The notes beneath the pieces were generated by a model. The model was not told where the DNA came from. It searched no databases and worked only from the letters and a program-made list of their open reading frames with translations. From Salmonella enterica subsp. arizonae (GTDB lineage: Bacteria; Pseudomonadota; Gammaproteobacteria; Enterobacterales; Enterobacteriaceae): a DNA stretch of 64,000 nt. The DNA is taken from NCBI RefSeq assembly GCF_008692845.1, contig NZ_VXJW01000006.1, positions 62,001-126,000 on the forward strand. The letters run 5' to 3'. The position numbers and the translations under genes were made by a program. Each line of letters starts with the position of its first letter. The first letter of the stretch is position 1. This document shows, piece by piece, positions 41,680 through 51,027 of the stretch.

Positions 41680-42870
41680 TCAGGCGGCATCGCCTTTGCT
41701 CATTGGCGCCAGCGCGGCGGGCAAACTTTTCCCCAGTTCCTGCACCAGTGAATCTCCACTGATTTCGCTAATCGATTTCGCGCCGGTCAGAGTCATGGCG
41801 ACTTTCATCTCTTTCTCGATCAGATCCAGCAGGTTGGCGACGCCGGCTTTTCCTGCCGTCGCCAGCGCGTAGAGATAGGCCCGACCCAGCAGTACGGTAT
41901 CGGCCCCCAACGCAATCATACGCACGACATCCAGCCCGTTACGAATCCCGCTATCCGCCAGAATGGCGATATCGCCTTTCACCGCATCGGCAATGGCGGG
42001 CAGGGCGCGGGCGGAAGAGAGCACGCCATCGAGCTGGCGGCCGCCGTGATTCGACACCACGATACCGTCAGCGCCGAAACGTACCGCATCGCGGGCATCT
42101 TCTGGATCGAGGATCCCTTTGATCACCATTGGGCCGTCCCAGAATTCGCGTATCCACTCCAGATCTTTCCAGGAGATGGACGGATCGAAGTTATTTGCCA
42201 GCCAGCCGATGTAGTCTTCAAGGCCGGTCGGTTTACCCAGATAGGCGGAAATATTGCCTAAATCATGCGGACGACCGTTCAGACCGACATCCCACGCCCA
42301 TTTAGGGTGCATGACCGCCTGCCAGTAACGGCGCATGGCCGCGTTTGGGCCGCTCATCCCGGAGTGGGCGTCACGGTAGCGCGCGCCCGGCGTCGGCATA
42401 TCCACGGTAAAGACCAGCGTGGAGCAGCCCGCCGCTTTCGCACGTTCAAGCGCGTTGCGCATAAAACCACGATCGCGTAATACGTAGAGCTGGAACCACA
42501 TGGGGCGTTTAAGCGTGGGGGCTACTTCTTCTATCGGACAGACGGAGACGGTGGAAAGGGTGAACGGAATACCCTTTGCGTCCGCGGCGGCGGCGGCCTG
42601 TACTTCGCCGCGACGGGCGTACATGCCGCACAGACCTACCGGCGCTAATGCCACTGGCATCGACAACGTTTCGTTAAACAGGGTCGTTTCCAGGCTTAAA
42701 TCGGACATATTTTTCAGCACGCGCTGGCGCAGAGCGACTTGCGACAGGTCTTCCACATTTCGGCGCAGGGTATATTCCGCATACGCGCCGCCGTCGATGT
42801 AGTGGAAGAGGAAAGGAGGCAACGTGCGCTGAGCTGCGGCGCGATAATCGCTGGCTGCTGAAATAATCAT
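41680..42870 (-). CDS. lldD: L-lactate dehydrogenase (quinone), FMN-dependent
   Basis: 396 residues. A peripheral inner-membrane flavoprotein oxidising L-lactate to pyruvate and passing electrons to quinone. Alpha-hydroxy-acid oxidase motifs: [14 protein letters not shown] near 76, the catalytic His in [11 protein letters not shown] near residue 273, and [19 protein letters not shown] for FMN phosphate. Overlaps the lldR stop by four bases. Confidence 0.96.
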   Translation of the reverse strand: MIISAASDYRAAAQRTLPPFLFHYIDGGAYAEYTLRRNVEDLSQVALRQRVLKNMSDLSLETTLFNETLSMPVALAPVGLCGMYARRGEVQAAAAADAKGIPFTLSTVSVCPIEEVAPTLKRPMWFQLYVLRDRGFMRNALERAKAAGCSTLVFTVDMPTPGARYRDAHSGMSGPNAAMRRYWQAVMHPKWAWDVGLNGRPHDLGNISAYLGKPTGLEDYIGWLANNFDPSISWKDLEWIREFWDGPMVIKGILDPEDARDAVRFGADGIVVSNHGGRQLDGVLSSARALPAIADAVKGDIAILADSGIRNGLDVVRMIALGADTVLLGRAYLYALATAGKAGVANLLDLIEKEMKVAMTLTGAKSISEISGDSLVQELGKSLPAALAPMSKGDAA

Positions 42871-43643
42871 GATTTATTCTCCCTGGTCATCTCATTATGG
42901 TCGCCGGGCAGGCGGGTAATACGTGCCTGCCGGGCCTGGTCTTCATCAAATCGTTTAATGGTGGTGTGGACAAAACTGAGGTGCGCCATCATCGCTTTAC
43001 GCGCGCCGTCGGCGTCACCGTCCAAAATGGCGTCCATTACCGCCTGATGTTGTTCCGTCAGCTTTGAAAATACGGGCGGAACGAGATACATACGCTGGCG
43101 ACTCTGTTTGACGGAGGATTGCAGGACGTCGAAGAAACCGCGCATGGTTTGCAACAGCACCACATTGTGCGAGGCTTCCGCGATCGCCAGATGAAAGCGC
43201 ACGTCGGCCTGGGAGGCGAGATCCGGGTCTTCGCTGAGCGTCGCATCAAAGCAGATTCTGATTTTCTCTTTGTCGGCGGCGGTGGCGCGCATAGCGGCAT
43301 GCCAGGCCGTACTGGCTTCAATGGCGTGGCGGGCTTCCAGGATGTCGAAACTGTAGTCTGGATCGTTCGCCATCAGCGTTTTCAGCGGTTGCACGATATT
43401 CTGTTCAGACCAGGTTTCGTGCTGCCAGCGGACAAATGTCCCGCCGCCGCGACGGCTCACCAGCACGCCTTCGCTGACCAGCTTCGCCAGCGCTTCGCGT
43501 AAAGAGTTGCGTGATACGCCAAGCTGTATAGCTAGCTGGCGCTCGGCGGGCAATTTCATTCCCGCCTCCAGGTTTTGTTCTTCAATCAGCGCCCGCACAC
43601 GAGAGGCAATCTCGTCTGACAGGCGTTTTGGCATTACAATCAC
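42867..43643 (-). CDS. lldR: lactate-responsive regulator LldR (GntR/FadR type)
   Basis: 258 residues. N-terminal winged helix with [25 protein letters not shown] (about 31-55), C-terminal FCD domain with Asp and His residues for a metal site. It represses lldPRD without L-lactate and can act as activator with it. Sits in the middle of the operon and overlaps lldP and lldD by four bases each. Two matching operators lie upstream of lldP. Confidence 0.95.
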   Translation of the reverse strand: MIVMPKRLSDEIASRVRALIEEQNLEAGMKLPAERQLAIQLGVSRNSLREALAKLVSEGVLVSRRGGGTFVRWQHETWSEQNIVQPLKTLMANDPDYSFDILEARHAIEASTAWHAAMRATAADKEKIRICFDATLSEDPDLASQADVRFHLAIAEASHNVVLLQTMRGFFDVLQSSVKQSRQRMYLVPPVFSKLTEQHQAVMDAILDGDADGARKAMMAHLSFVHTTIKRFDEDQARQARITRLPGDHNEMTRENKS

Positions 43644-45295
43644 GGAATCATCCAGGTTAAAACATAGGCCTGAAGCGTGGTGATCACGCCCACCATACAG
43701 GTGAAGATCAGGCTGTGTTTGACGGTAAAACGGAACAGATCGGACTCTTTCCCTACCAGTCCCACCGCCGCGCAGGCGATAGCGATAGACTGCGGCGAGA
43801 TCATCTTCCCGGTTACGCCGCCAGTGGTATTCGCCGCCACCATCAGCACATCAGAGACGCCGATTTGCTGCGCAGCGGTAGCCTGTAGGGAGGCAAACAG
43901 CGCGTTAGACGAGGTATCCGAGCCGGTCAGGAAAACGCCCAGCCAGCCGAGGAACGGCGAGAAGAACGTGAAGGCGCCGCCGGTGTGCGCCAGCGCTAAC
44001 GCCAACGTAGAAGAAAGCCCGGAATAGTTCGAGATAAAGGCGAACGCCAGCACCATGCCGATGGAGTAAATCGGCAACGCCAGCTCTTTCAGCGTGCTGC
44101 CAAAGGTCTGGATTGCGGCTGAGGGTTTCATTTTCAGCCAGACGATAGACAACAGCGCGGCAAACAGGATCGCAGTGCCGGTGGCGGAGAACCAGTCAAA
44201 TTTATACACCGCAGCGTAAGCGGTCGCTTCGTGTACGACCGGCGGCATACGGGCGACCAGTTTATCGAGATACGGTACCGGAACGTTAATTACCCAGTCA
44301 TACAGCGCGCCGCCGGGGGCAAACAGCGCTTTGAACGGCGGTACGCTCCAGAGAGTGACCGTGGCGGTCAGGAACAGGAACGGCGACCACGCGTGAACAA
44401 TTTGCCCCTTCGTATAGCGGGTGCGGGCCAGCGTCTGATCGACCTGCGACGCGCCCATATCGCCGAAGCGGAAGATGCGCACCGGCTGCCAACGTTTGAG
44501 GAACAGCGTCAGACACACCAGAGAGACCAGCGAAGAGATAATGTCCGGCAGTTCCGGCCCGATAAAGTTGGAGCTGAGATACTGGGCGATAGCAAATGAA
44601 CCGCCAGAGACCATCACCGCAGGCCAGGTTTCTTTCACGCCGCGCCAGCCGTCCATAATCGCCATAATCCAGAACAGGACGATAATGGTCAGGAACGGTA
44701 GCTGACGACCGACCATCTGACCGATTTCAAAGCTGTCCAGGCCGGTGACCTGTCCGGCAACCAGAATCGGGATTCCCATTGCGCCAAATGCGACCGGCGC
44801 CGTGTTTACAATCAGGCACAGTCCTGCCGCATATAGCGGGTTAAAGCCAAGCCCTACCAGCAGCGCGGCGGTAATCGCCACCGGCGCGCCGAAACCCGCC
44901 GCGCCTTCAAGGAACGCGCCAAAGCAGAAGCCGACAATCAGCATTTGCAGGCGTTGATCGGGCGTCACCGACAGAATTGACGAGCGGATAATGTCAAACT
45001 GCCCGGTCTTTACCGAAATTTTATAGACGAAGACCGCGGCGATAATGATCCAGGCAATCGGCCATAGCCCGTAGAAGAAGCCATACACGACCGATGCCAG
45101 CGCGTGATCCACCGGCATTTTATAGAACAGCAGCGCGACGGCGAGTGCGATAACCACCGTCCACGAGGCGGCAACATAGCCTTTTAGCTTGAGCTTAATC
45201 AGGGCGAAAAAGAAAAATAGGATCGGGAGCGATGCTACCAGGCTGGAAAGCCAGATATTACCCGCCGGGTCATAGTTTTGTTGCCAGAGATTCAT
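43640..45295 (-). CDS. lldP: L-lactate permease LldP
   Basis: 551 residues starting [20 protein letters not shown]; the frame extends nine codons upstream without homology. About fourteen membrane segments of the LctP family, including the glycine-rich [23 protein letters not shown] near residue 140 and [13 protein letters not shown] near 460. Lactate:proton symporter of the inner membrane. First gene of lldPRD. Confidence 0.96.
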   Translation of the reverse strand: MNLWQQNYDPAGNIWLSSLVASLPILFFFFALIKLKLKGYVAASWTVVIALAVALLFYKMPVDHALASVVYGFFYGLWPIAWIIIAAVFVYKISVKTGQFDIIRSSILSVTPDQRLQMLIVGFCFGAFLEGAAGFGAPVAITAALLVGLGFNPLYAAGLCLIVNTAPVAFGAMGIPILVAGQVTGLDSFEIGQMVGRQLPFLTIIVLFWIMAIMDGWRGVKETWPAVMVSGGSFAIAQYLSSNFIGPELPDIISSLVSLVCLTLFLKRWQPVRIFRFGDMGASQVDQTLARTRYTKGQIVHAWSPFLFLTATVTLWSVPPFKALFAPGGALYDWVINVPVPYLDKLVARMPPVVHEATAYAAVYKFDWFSATGTAILFAALLSIVWLKMKPSAAIQTFGSTLKELALPIYSIGMVLAFAFISNYSGLSSTLALALAHTGGAFTFFSPFLGWLGVFLTGSDTSSNALFASLQATAAQQIGVSDVLMVAANTTGGVTGKMISPQSIAIACAAVGLVGKESDLFRFTVKHSLIFTCMVGVITTLQAYVLTWMIP

Positions 45296-45369
45296 TGCAG
45301 GTCTCCTGAGAACCACACGCATAATGGGATGAATCTTTGCTCATCTCGTTGGGTCACATTATGTGTAAA

Positions 45370-45384
45370 AGTGGTCCTGCCAAT
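45370..45384. promoter_or_regulatory. LldR operator, proximal
   Basis: AGTGGTCCTGCCAAT; its reverse complement ATTGGCAGGACCACT aligns with the distal site at 12 of 15 positions. FadR-type regulators bind TGGTC-like half sites with this spacing. It lies between the promoter region and lldP. Confidence 0.75.
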
Positions 45385-45495
45385 ATTGTTGTGTATGGAT
45401 AATGACAACGAATAGTTAACCAAGTGTTACTTATTGGCAACGGTAGTGTAGAGTTAATTTAATGAAATGTGAACCATTGGTCGGATTCGGTAGGG

Positions 45496-45510
45496 ATTGG
45501 TAGGGCCAAT
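45496..45510. promoter_or_regulatory. LldR operator, distal
   Basis: ATTGGTAGGGCCAAT, 126 bases centre to centre from the proximal copy. The same arrangement of two operators about 126 bases apart is known in the E. coli lldPRD regulatory region. Confidence 0.75.
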
Positions 45511-45567
45511 AGCCCGGCCAGTAAGAAGGGAAGAACCGGGTAAGCGAAAGCGCCGCCCGGTCAATGT

Positions 45568-45930
45568 TTAGAATTCCGTTTTACTAAAGCCTGTCATCTC
45601 TTTGAGCCCCATTTCCCGGCCCAGCGCCGTCATCGGGTGCACCACGATCAGACCGCGTACGCTTTTTTTGAGTTTGCCCATATCGGCCTGCTCTTTTTTA
45701 GTGATGGCGCGGCGAAACGGCAGGTTCATCAGCTTCTGCGCTTCTTTACTCAGTTTCTGGTTGTGTACTTCGCGCAGACGGATGATTTCTGCTTCCAGTG
45801 TCTCTTTTTCTTTTTCCAGCTCCGCATATTTATCAGCGGATTCAACCAGCGAGAGACCTGCCTGCTGGTGGCGAATAGCGTCCAGACGATCGCTCAGGCG
45901 TTTAATTTCGTTTTTTTCGACTTCTTTCAT
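45568..45930 (-). CDS. yibL: YibL, ribosome-associated protein (DUF2810)
   Basis: 120 residues, strongly charged, with an N-terminal coiled coil ([18 protein letters not shown] around residue 32) and a basic middle [19 protein letters not shown]. It fits E. coli YibL, reported to co-purify with ribosomes; its role is unknown. It directly neighbours lldP, 272 bases apart, with no autotransporter gene between them. Confidence 0.9.
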   Translation of the reverse strand: MKEVEKNEIKRLSDRLDAIRHQQAGLSLVESADKYAELEKEKETLEAEIIRLREVHNQKLSKEAQKLMNLPFRRAITKKEQADMGKLKKSVRGLIVVHPMTALGREMGLKEMTGFSKTEF

Positions 45931-46219
45931 TGGATAGCTTCTGACAGAAATGGGGTAGATACCCTATAGTATGCGCGCAGTGGGCGATTCTTCACAACTC
46001 ATGGCATAAAGATAATCAGTTACGATAAGCATTATACCACTAATAATTTATCTATCTATTTGAGAATAAAGTCCTTTTTTCGAAAGAAAAGACGAAGCGC
46101 CTTTTTGCTGGTAAGAAAAGCGATTAAGCACATTTTCCTCAATGACCATGCTAAATCGATCCTAAACTCAAATAAGCGGCCGCGGGAATTAAACGCGGGT
46201 CACCCATGGAGGATCTATC

Positions 46220-46429
46220 ATGGCAAAAATAGGTGAGAGCGTACCACTTCTTATTGATAAAGCCGTCGATTTTATGGCGTCCAGCCAGGCGTTCCGTGAG
46301 TACCTGAATAAAACGCCGCCGTATAACTATGTTCCTTCCGAAGTGCCGCCGGAGAGCGCGCCCATTTTTTTGCAGCGCCTGGAATATTACCGGCGGCTGT
46401 ACCGACCAAAAGAAGAAGAAAGAGGCTAA
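46220..46429 (+). CDS. yibT: small protein YibT
   Basis: 69 residues behind a strong GGAGG. Matches E. coli Yib[20 protein letters not shown] and a basic C-terminus [14 protein letters not shown]. Soluble by composition, function unknown. Convergent with mtlR (nine bases between stops) and 289 bases from divergent yibL; that gap shows no further gene. Confidence 0.88.
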   Translation: MAKIGESVPLLIDKAVDFMASSQAFREYLNKTPPYNYVPSEVPPESAPIFLQRLEYYRRLYRPKEEERG

Positions 46430-46438
46430 CGGCGGGAT

Positions 46439-47029
46439 TTACTTTTGAAAGGCCTTTTTTAAGCTGATTTTAGAAATCAGCTCGGTCAGGGAGAGGACCA
46501 TTGTCGAACGCACCGCCTGCTGGTAGCGCTGAATTTGCATGGCGTATAGCGCCGCGTCGGACGTATCAAAATGCGGCGGCGGCGGTAGCGCCATGACGCA
46601 GTGCAGCTCGCCAAACGGCCCGAGGATCTCATCGTCGGTAAAGGCGTATTCATTGCCGTCGTGATTCAGCTCTTCGCGCAGCGCCATTAACAGCTCCGCA
46701 TCTTCATATTCGGTGCGGCTGAGTACGCCCAGACCATAGATAAGTTTCAGACGTACCGAAAGATCGCCCAGCGGCCCGTCGCCGTCCAGCAACGGTTCCA
46801 CAGCGTATTTCACGGCATAGTCGTCTTTGCGAAACACCTGAAGCACCAGAATATTCACCGCTTCGGTCAATAACTCGACGGCGGTGATCAGGAAGCTCCG
46901 TACGGTTTTGCCAGCATTCAGACGCTCAAGCACACGATTTTCAAAGGCCTGGGTTTGTTCCATTATTGCCTGCATATCTGACAATCTGTTATCCGGGCGC
47001 AGGCTAACCTGCGCCGGGTTCTGCATCAT
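46439..47029 (-). CDS. mtlR: mannitol operon repressor MtlR
   Basis: 196 residues of the MtlR family, all-helical with no classical helix-turn-helix. [40 protein letters not shown] in the middle is typical. It reduces mtl expression but does not seem to bind DNA itself, and may act through HPr. Overlaps the mtlD stop by four bases. Confidence 0.94.
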   Translation of the reverse strand: MMQNPAQVSLRPDNRLSDMQAIMEQTQAFENRVLERLNAGKTVRSFLITAVELLTEAVNILVLQVFRKDDYAVKYAVEPLLDGDGPLGDLSVRLKLIYGLGVLSRTEYEDAELLMALREELNHDGNEYAFTDDEILGPFGELHCVMALPPPPHFDTSDAALYAMQIQRYQQAVRSTMVLSLTELISKISLKKAFQK

Positions 47030-48174
47030 TTGGTCGCGTTATATGCGTTAACCACCTCCGCCACCACATCGCTATTGGCATCCAGCCCGGAGATTTGCGC
47101 CAGCGCGGCCAGCGGGCCTTTTTCGGTAATCATATCCGCCAGCTCCTGCGCCTGAGGATCTTCATCGCTACGGAAATGCATCGCCGCCGCGATCCCTTTC
47201 ACCAGATTCACATGCGGCAGACCATATTCCAGGGTGCCGAGCAGCGGCTTGATCAGACGGTCGCCTGCGCTGAGCTTACGCAGCGGCTGACGGCCTACGC
47301 GTTCGACGTCATCTTTCAGATACGGGTTTTCAAAACGACCGAGGATTTTCTGAATGTATGCCGCATGTTTGTCGGCATCAAAACCGTAGCGTTTGATCAG
47401 CACCGCGCCGCTTTCTTCCATCGCGCCTTTAACCACCGCGCGAATACTCTCATCGAGAATAGCGTCGCGAATGGTCTGATGACCGGCTAATTTGCCGAGG
47501 TACGCGGTTATAGCATGACCGGTGTTCAGCGTGAAGAGCTTACGCTCGACAAAGGCCATCAGATTATCCGTTAACTCCATTCCCGGAATGGTCGGCAATG
47601 CGCCTTTAAACTGGGTTTTATCGACGATCCACTCGCTGAAGGTTTCTACCGTTACTTCCAGCGGGTCATGGGTGGCGGAAGCGGAAGGCGGCACGATACG
47701 GTCAACGGCGGAATCGACAAAACCGACGTGCTGTTCAACCCAGGCTTTATCGCCATCCGCCAGCGCGTTCATCACATGACCTTTGAGCTGCGTGGTGCCG
47801 CGCACCATATTTTCGCAGGCGATGATATTCAGCGGGGCATCCACGCCCTGCGCCTTACGTTTTGCCAGCCCTTTAGCGATAGCCGGAGCGATACGTTCCA
47901 GCACCACCGGGCCGACAGCGGTCGTCACCAGGTCGACGCTGGCAATCAACTCCACCACCTCATCGCCGATGCTACTTACCGCGTTAACGCCGGAAACCGT
48001 ATCCACCTGCTCATTTTCACCCACAACATGAACCTGATAGCTATGACGGGCATTCAGGGCGTCAAGCACCACCTGATTGACATCCGCAAACGTCAGTTGT
48101 ATCCCCGCGTCAGCCAGCAATTTGCCGATAAAGCCACGACCGATATTACCTGCGCCAAAATGTAATGCTTTCAT
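47026..48174 (-). CDS. mtlD: mannitol-1-phosphate 5-dehydrogenase
   Basis: 382 residues from [17 protein letters not shown]; five more codons lie in frame upstream. It oxidises mannitol 1-phosphate to fructose 6-phosphate with NAD. Rossmann motif FGAGNIGRG at residues 5-13. The catalytic Lys of the polyol long-chain family is expected in [18 protein letters not shown] near residue 213. Confidence 0.96.
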   Translation of the reverse strand: MKALHFGAGNIGRGFIGKLLADAGIQLTFADVNQVVLDALNARHSYQVHVVGENEQVDTVSGVNAVSSIGDEVVELIASVDLVTTAVGPVVLERIAPAIAKGLAKRKAQGVDAPLNIIACENMVRGTTQLKGHVMNALADGDKAWVEQHVGFVDSAVDRIVPPSASATHDPLEVTVETFSEWIVDKTQFKGALPTIPGMELTDNLMAFVERKLFTLNTGHAITAYLGKLAGHQTIRDAILDESIRAVVKGAMEESGAVLIKRYGFDADKHAAYIQKILGRFENPYLKDDVERVGRQPLRKLSAGDRLIKPLLGTLEYGLPHVNLVKGIAAAMHFRSDEDPQAQELADMITEKGPLAALAQISGLDANSDVVAEVVNAYNATK

Positions 48175-48204
48175 AGTATTAACCTTCATTAATGTTTTTA
48201 CCCG

Positions 48205-48296
48205 AGAGGGCTGGGGTGAGGCTTTCCCCTCAACCTAACCCTCTCCCTTGCGGGAGAGGAAACCATAGGCCCGATAAGCATAGCGCCACCGGGCAA
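48205..48296. repeat. palindromic repeats between mtlA and mtlD
   Basis: GAGAGGGCTGGGGTGAGG can pair with the CCCTCAACCTAACCCTCTC stretch. The latter alternatively pairs, as CCTCTCCC (48240-48247), with GGGAGAGG (48252-48259). A REP-like GCCCGATAAGC...GCCACCGGGC follows at about 48269-48296. Such intergenic elements often protect the upstream mRNA and explain higher expression of mtlA than mtlD. Confidence 0.7.
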
Positions 48297-48303
48297 ACAG
48301 AAC

Positions 48304-50217
48304 TTACTTACGACCTGCCAGCAGTTCCAGCACTTCATCGACGCTGGTGGTGTGCGCCAGACGTTCAATCACGGACTCGTCATCCAGAGCGTTAGTTAGG
48401 CTGGTAATCACCTGAATATGCTCATTATTACGAGCGGCGATGCCGATGACCAGACGCGCGATGTCATCTTCTTCCTCGCCGAAGCGCACGCCTTCCGGAT
48501 ACTGGCAGAACACCACGCCGGTTTTCAGTACGCGATCTTTCGCTTCCACCGTACCGTGCGGCACTGCGATAGACTCGCCCAGATAGGTCGGGGTGAGTTT
48601 TTCACGTTCCAGCATCGCGTCGACATATTCCGGCTGTACGTAGCCGCCTTTCACCAACTGCTCGCCAGCGAAGCGAATCGCCTCTTCTTTCGTGGCCGCT
48701 TTACGTCCGAGGAAGATATTCTCCGCACCCAGCTTGAACAGGTTGTTATCGCCCTCTTCAAAGCTGTCTTTCAGATGATCGCGGACCTTCTCTTCATTGG
48801 TATTGTGGCGCTGTGCGGCAACCAGACGTTCGGTCAGGCTGGTGTACAGGCCGCTATCCAGGAAGTTGGTCAGCGAAATATGCTGCGCCTGCGGTACCTG
48901 GCGCATCGCGCGCTCGGTGAGATCGCGGTGGGTGATGACCAGATCGACATCCGGCGGCAGGTTGTTAATGGCGCTGTTGGTGACGGAGATCTGGCTCAGA
49001 CCCGCATCCTGTACTTTCTTACGCAGCACGCCTGCGCCCATCGCGCTGGAACCCATACCGGCATCGCAGGCGACAATGATTTTACGTACATGGCTGAGGT
49101 CGTTGGTGACATCGCCAGCCGCCAGCGGAGAGGCGCCTTTGGACTGCGCTTTCATGTCATGCATACGACGGGTAGCCGCTTCAATGTCATCTTCTTCTTT
49201 CACTTTGCTGGTTTTCAGCAGAATCGCAGAGACCACGAAGGAGACCGCCATTGCCGCCACGATGGCAGTGATGTTAGCGAAGTAAGCGCCTTTTGGCGTC
49301 ATTGCCAGGACCGCCAGAATGGAACCCGGAGAGGCGGGAGAGACCAGACCGCCGTTCAGGATGGTCAGGGTGAATACGCCGGTCATACCGCCGAGAATTA
49401 CCGCCAGAATCAGACGCGGGTTCATCAGCACATACGGGAAGTAGATCTCGTGGATACCGCCCAGGAAGTGGATAATTGCCGCGCCGCCCGCAGACTGTTT
49501 AGCGCTGCCGCGACCGAAGAACATGTACGCCAGCAGGACGCCCATCCCCGGACCCGGGTTAGCTTCAATCAGGAAGAAGATGGATTTACCCATCTCATGG
49601 GACTGCTGGATACCCAGCGGCGAGAAGATACCGTGGTTAATCGCGTTATTGAGGAACAGGATTTTCGCCGGTTCAACAAAAATGGATGCCAGCGGCAGCA
49701 TATCGTGCGCCACCATGAAGTTAACGCCCGCCGCCAGAATTTTGGACAGAACTTCAACCGCCGGGCCAATGCCGAGGAACGCCAGCATGGCGAGGATCAT
49801 ACCGATAATGCCAGCGGAGAAGTTGTTCACCAGCATCTCAAAACCGGATTTGATCTTACCGTCTACCCAACTGTCGAATTTCTTAATGCAGTATCCGCCC
49901 AGCGGACCTGCGATCATAGAGCCGAGGAACATCGGCATATCCGCGCCGACGATAACGCCCATGGTAGTGATAGCGCCCACCACGCCGCCGCGTTCGCCGC
50001 CAACCAGACGACCGCCGGTATAACCGATCAGCAGCGGCAACAGGTAGGTGATCATCGGACCGACCAGTTTCGCCAGCGTTTCGTTAGGCAACCACCCTGT
50101 CGGAATAAATAATGCGGTGATAATACCCCACGCGATAAACGCGCCGATATTAGGCATCACCATATTGCTGAGGAATCGACCAAAGCTTTGTACTTTGATC
50201 TTAATATCGGATGACAT
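48304..50217 (-). CDS. mtlA: mannitol PTS permease EIICBA
   Basis: 637 residues from MSSDIKIKVQSFGRFLSNM; the frame runs 41 codons further upstream without homology. Domains: membrane EIIC (about 1-345), EIIB with the phospho-Cys in IIVACDAGMGSSAMGA near 384, and EIIA with the phospho-His in AVPHGTVEAKDRV near 554. It imports and phosphorylates mannitol. First gene of mtlADR, under CRP control (sites upstream). Confidence 0.97.
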   Translation of the reverse strand: MSSDIKIKVQSFGRFLSNMVMPNIGAFIAWGIITALFIPTGWLPNETLAKLVGPMITYLLPLLIGYTGGRLVGGERGGVVGAITTMGVIVGADMPMFLGSMIAGPLGGYCIKKFDSWVDGKIKSGFEMLVNNFSAGIIGMILAMLAFLGIGPAVEVLSKILAAGVNFMVAHDMLPLASIFVEPAKILFLNNAINHGIFSPLGIQQSHEMGKSIFFLIEANPGPGMGVLLAYMFFGRGSAKQSAGGAAIIHFLGGIHEIYFPYVLMNPRLILAVILGGMTGVFTLTILNGGLVSPASPGSILAVLAMTPKGAYFANITAIVAAMAVSFVVSAILLKTSKVKEEDDIEAATRRMHDMKAQSKGASPLAAGDVTNDLSHVRKIIVACDAGMGSSAMGAGVLRKKVQDAGLSQISVTNSAINNLPPDVDLVITHRDLTERAMRQVPQAQHISLTNFLDSGLYTSLTERLVAAQRHNTNEEKVRDHLKDSFEEGDNNLFKLGAENIFLGRKAATKEEAIRFAGEQLVKGGYVQPEYVDAMLEREKLTPTYLGESIAVPHGTVEAKDRVLKTGVVFCQYPEGVRFGEEEDDIARLVIGIAARNNEHIQVITSLTNALDDESVIERLAHTTSVDEVLELLAGRK

Positions 50218-50362
50218 AAAAACACCCCTTCTTATGTTGCTCTCGCGCAGGCTGAAAAGCCCGAGGTTTGTTAATGTAGCGGCAGAGGTAGCCGGACCCT
50301 GTAGTGTAGATACTGCGCAATCTGGCACTGAATCGTTCAACTGTCCAGACAGTGGTAGTTAG

Positions 50363-50378
50363 TGTGATTTAGATCACA
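50363..50378. promoter_or_regulatory. CRP site upstream of mtlA
   Basis: TGTGATTTAGATCACA, a perfect TGTGA-N6-TCACA consensus about 150 bases upstream of the mtlA start. Confidence 0.9.
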
Positions 50379-50406
50379 TAAATATAGGGGGTAGGGAGGT
50401 AATTGA

Positions 50407-50422
50407 TGTGATGTTGATCGCA
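50407..50422. promoter_or_regulatory. weaker CRP site upstream of mtlA
   Basis: TGTGATGTTGATCGCA matches one CRP half-site perfectly and the other at four of five positions. Confidence 0.55.
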
Positions 50423-50479
50423 AATTTACTGTGTAAAAAAACAACTAATCCGATTTTCAGACCTTAAATGACAATTTTA

Positions 50480-50495
50480 TGTGATATGTTTCACA
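50480..50495. promoter_or_regulatory. CRP site upstream of mtlA
   Basis: TGTGATATGTTTCACA, perfect TGTGA-N6-TCACA. Multiple CRP sites far upstream are known for E. coli mtlA. Confidence 0.85.
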
Positions 50496-50523
50496 TTTTT
50501 ATTTTGGTGCTTTGTTGAATTTT

Positions 50524-50539
50524 TGTGATCTTAATCACA
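50524..50539. promoter_or_regulatory. CRP site upstream of mtlA
   Basis: TGTGATCTTAATCACA, perfect TGTGA-N6-TCACA, about 307 bases from the mtlA start. Conserved-type mtlA control ends about here; the remnant begins immediately beyond it. Confidence 0.85.
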
Positions 50540-50540
50540 G

Positions 50541-50881
50541 GATATTTTTGGTGGCCAGCGCGTTAAAGCGATTCTGGACACGTTCTTCGCCTGACAGCAA
50601 TTTGCAATGTAATCGAGCAACCTCTCGTCGTGAAAAACGTTAAGTTAGTGTAATGGCGAAACTCGCCAACCCGAATTATGTTAAAAATATCAGCCAGCAT
50701 TGCATCGGCTGCCTGCCATCCGGAAACGCCTATTAGCATGAATCCGGTGCAAATAGGTTTCTAAATGGAGTTTACGCCCAAGTGGCGGGCTACTTCGACC
50801 ATTTCAGCCATGTTTCGGTGATGCGCAAAGTTCTGCTGCGTATGACCAGTTGGATGTACTATTTCTGCCTTGATCATTGAT
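50541..50881 (-). pseudogene. decayed coding remnant of unknown gene
   Basis: On the minus strand an ATG at 50881 opens a 38-codon stretch ([20 protein letters not shown]...[10 protein letters not shown]) that meets TAG. The same frame resumes with [20 protein letters not shown]. After a shift near a T-run at about 50634, a second frame reads SRREVARLHCKLLSGEERVQ and stops close to 50544. Amino-acid composition looks like former protein, including a possible helix-turn-helix piece (EVARHLGVN). The family was not recognised. It may be left over from whatever once occupied this variable site. Confidence 0.35.
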
Positions 50882-51027
50882 TTCTTCGGAAGGAGAAATA
50901 TAAATTCTGAATGTTATGGTTATTTTATATTGTTTTATTTCTGTTATTACGGTCTCAGGCGTAGGTTAAATATCATCTATATACGAACGTACTGGTGACT
51001 TATTTACGTAATTAACAAGGTGGTTAT

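Larger units (their letters stand above)
50218..51027. other. mtlA upstream region and start of the variable interval
   Basis: 810 bases without an intact gene. The first ~320 bases are the mtlA regulatory region with several CRP sites. A decayed coding remnant on the minus strand follows (50541-50881), then about 145 AT-rich bases up to the arylsulfotransferase gene, which may hold its promoter. Confidence 0.6.

Noticed and set aside
48418-50112. 564-codon plus-strand reading frame
   Set aside because: It is fully antisense to mtlA, whose domains and active-site motifs are certain. Its histidine- and glutamine-rich translation is the usual mirror of a GC-rich gene.
50911-50964. 17-codon hydrophobic frame (MLWLFYIVLFLLLRSQA) near the arylsulfotransferase
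   Set aside because: GGAAGGAG lies upstream, but at 15 bases it is too far for normal initiation. Nothing else supports a small membrane peptide.
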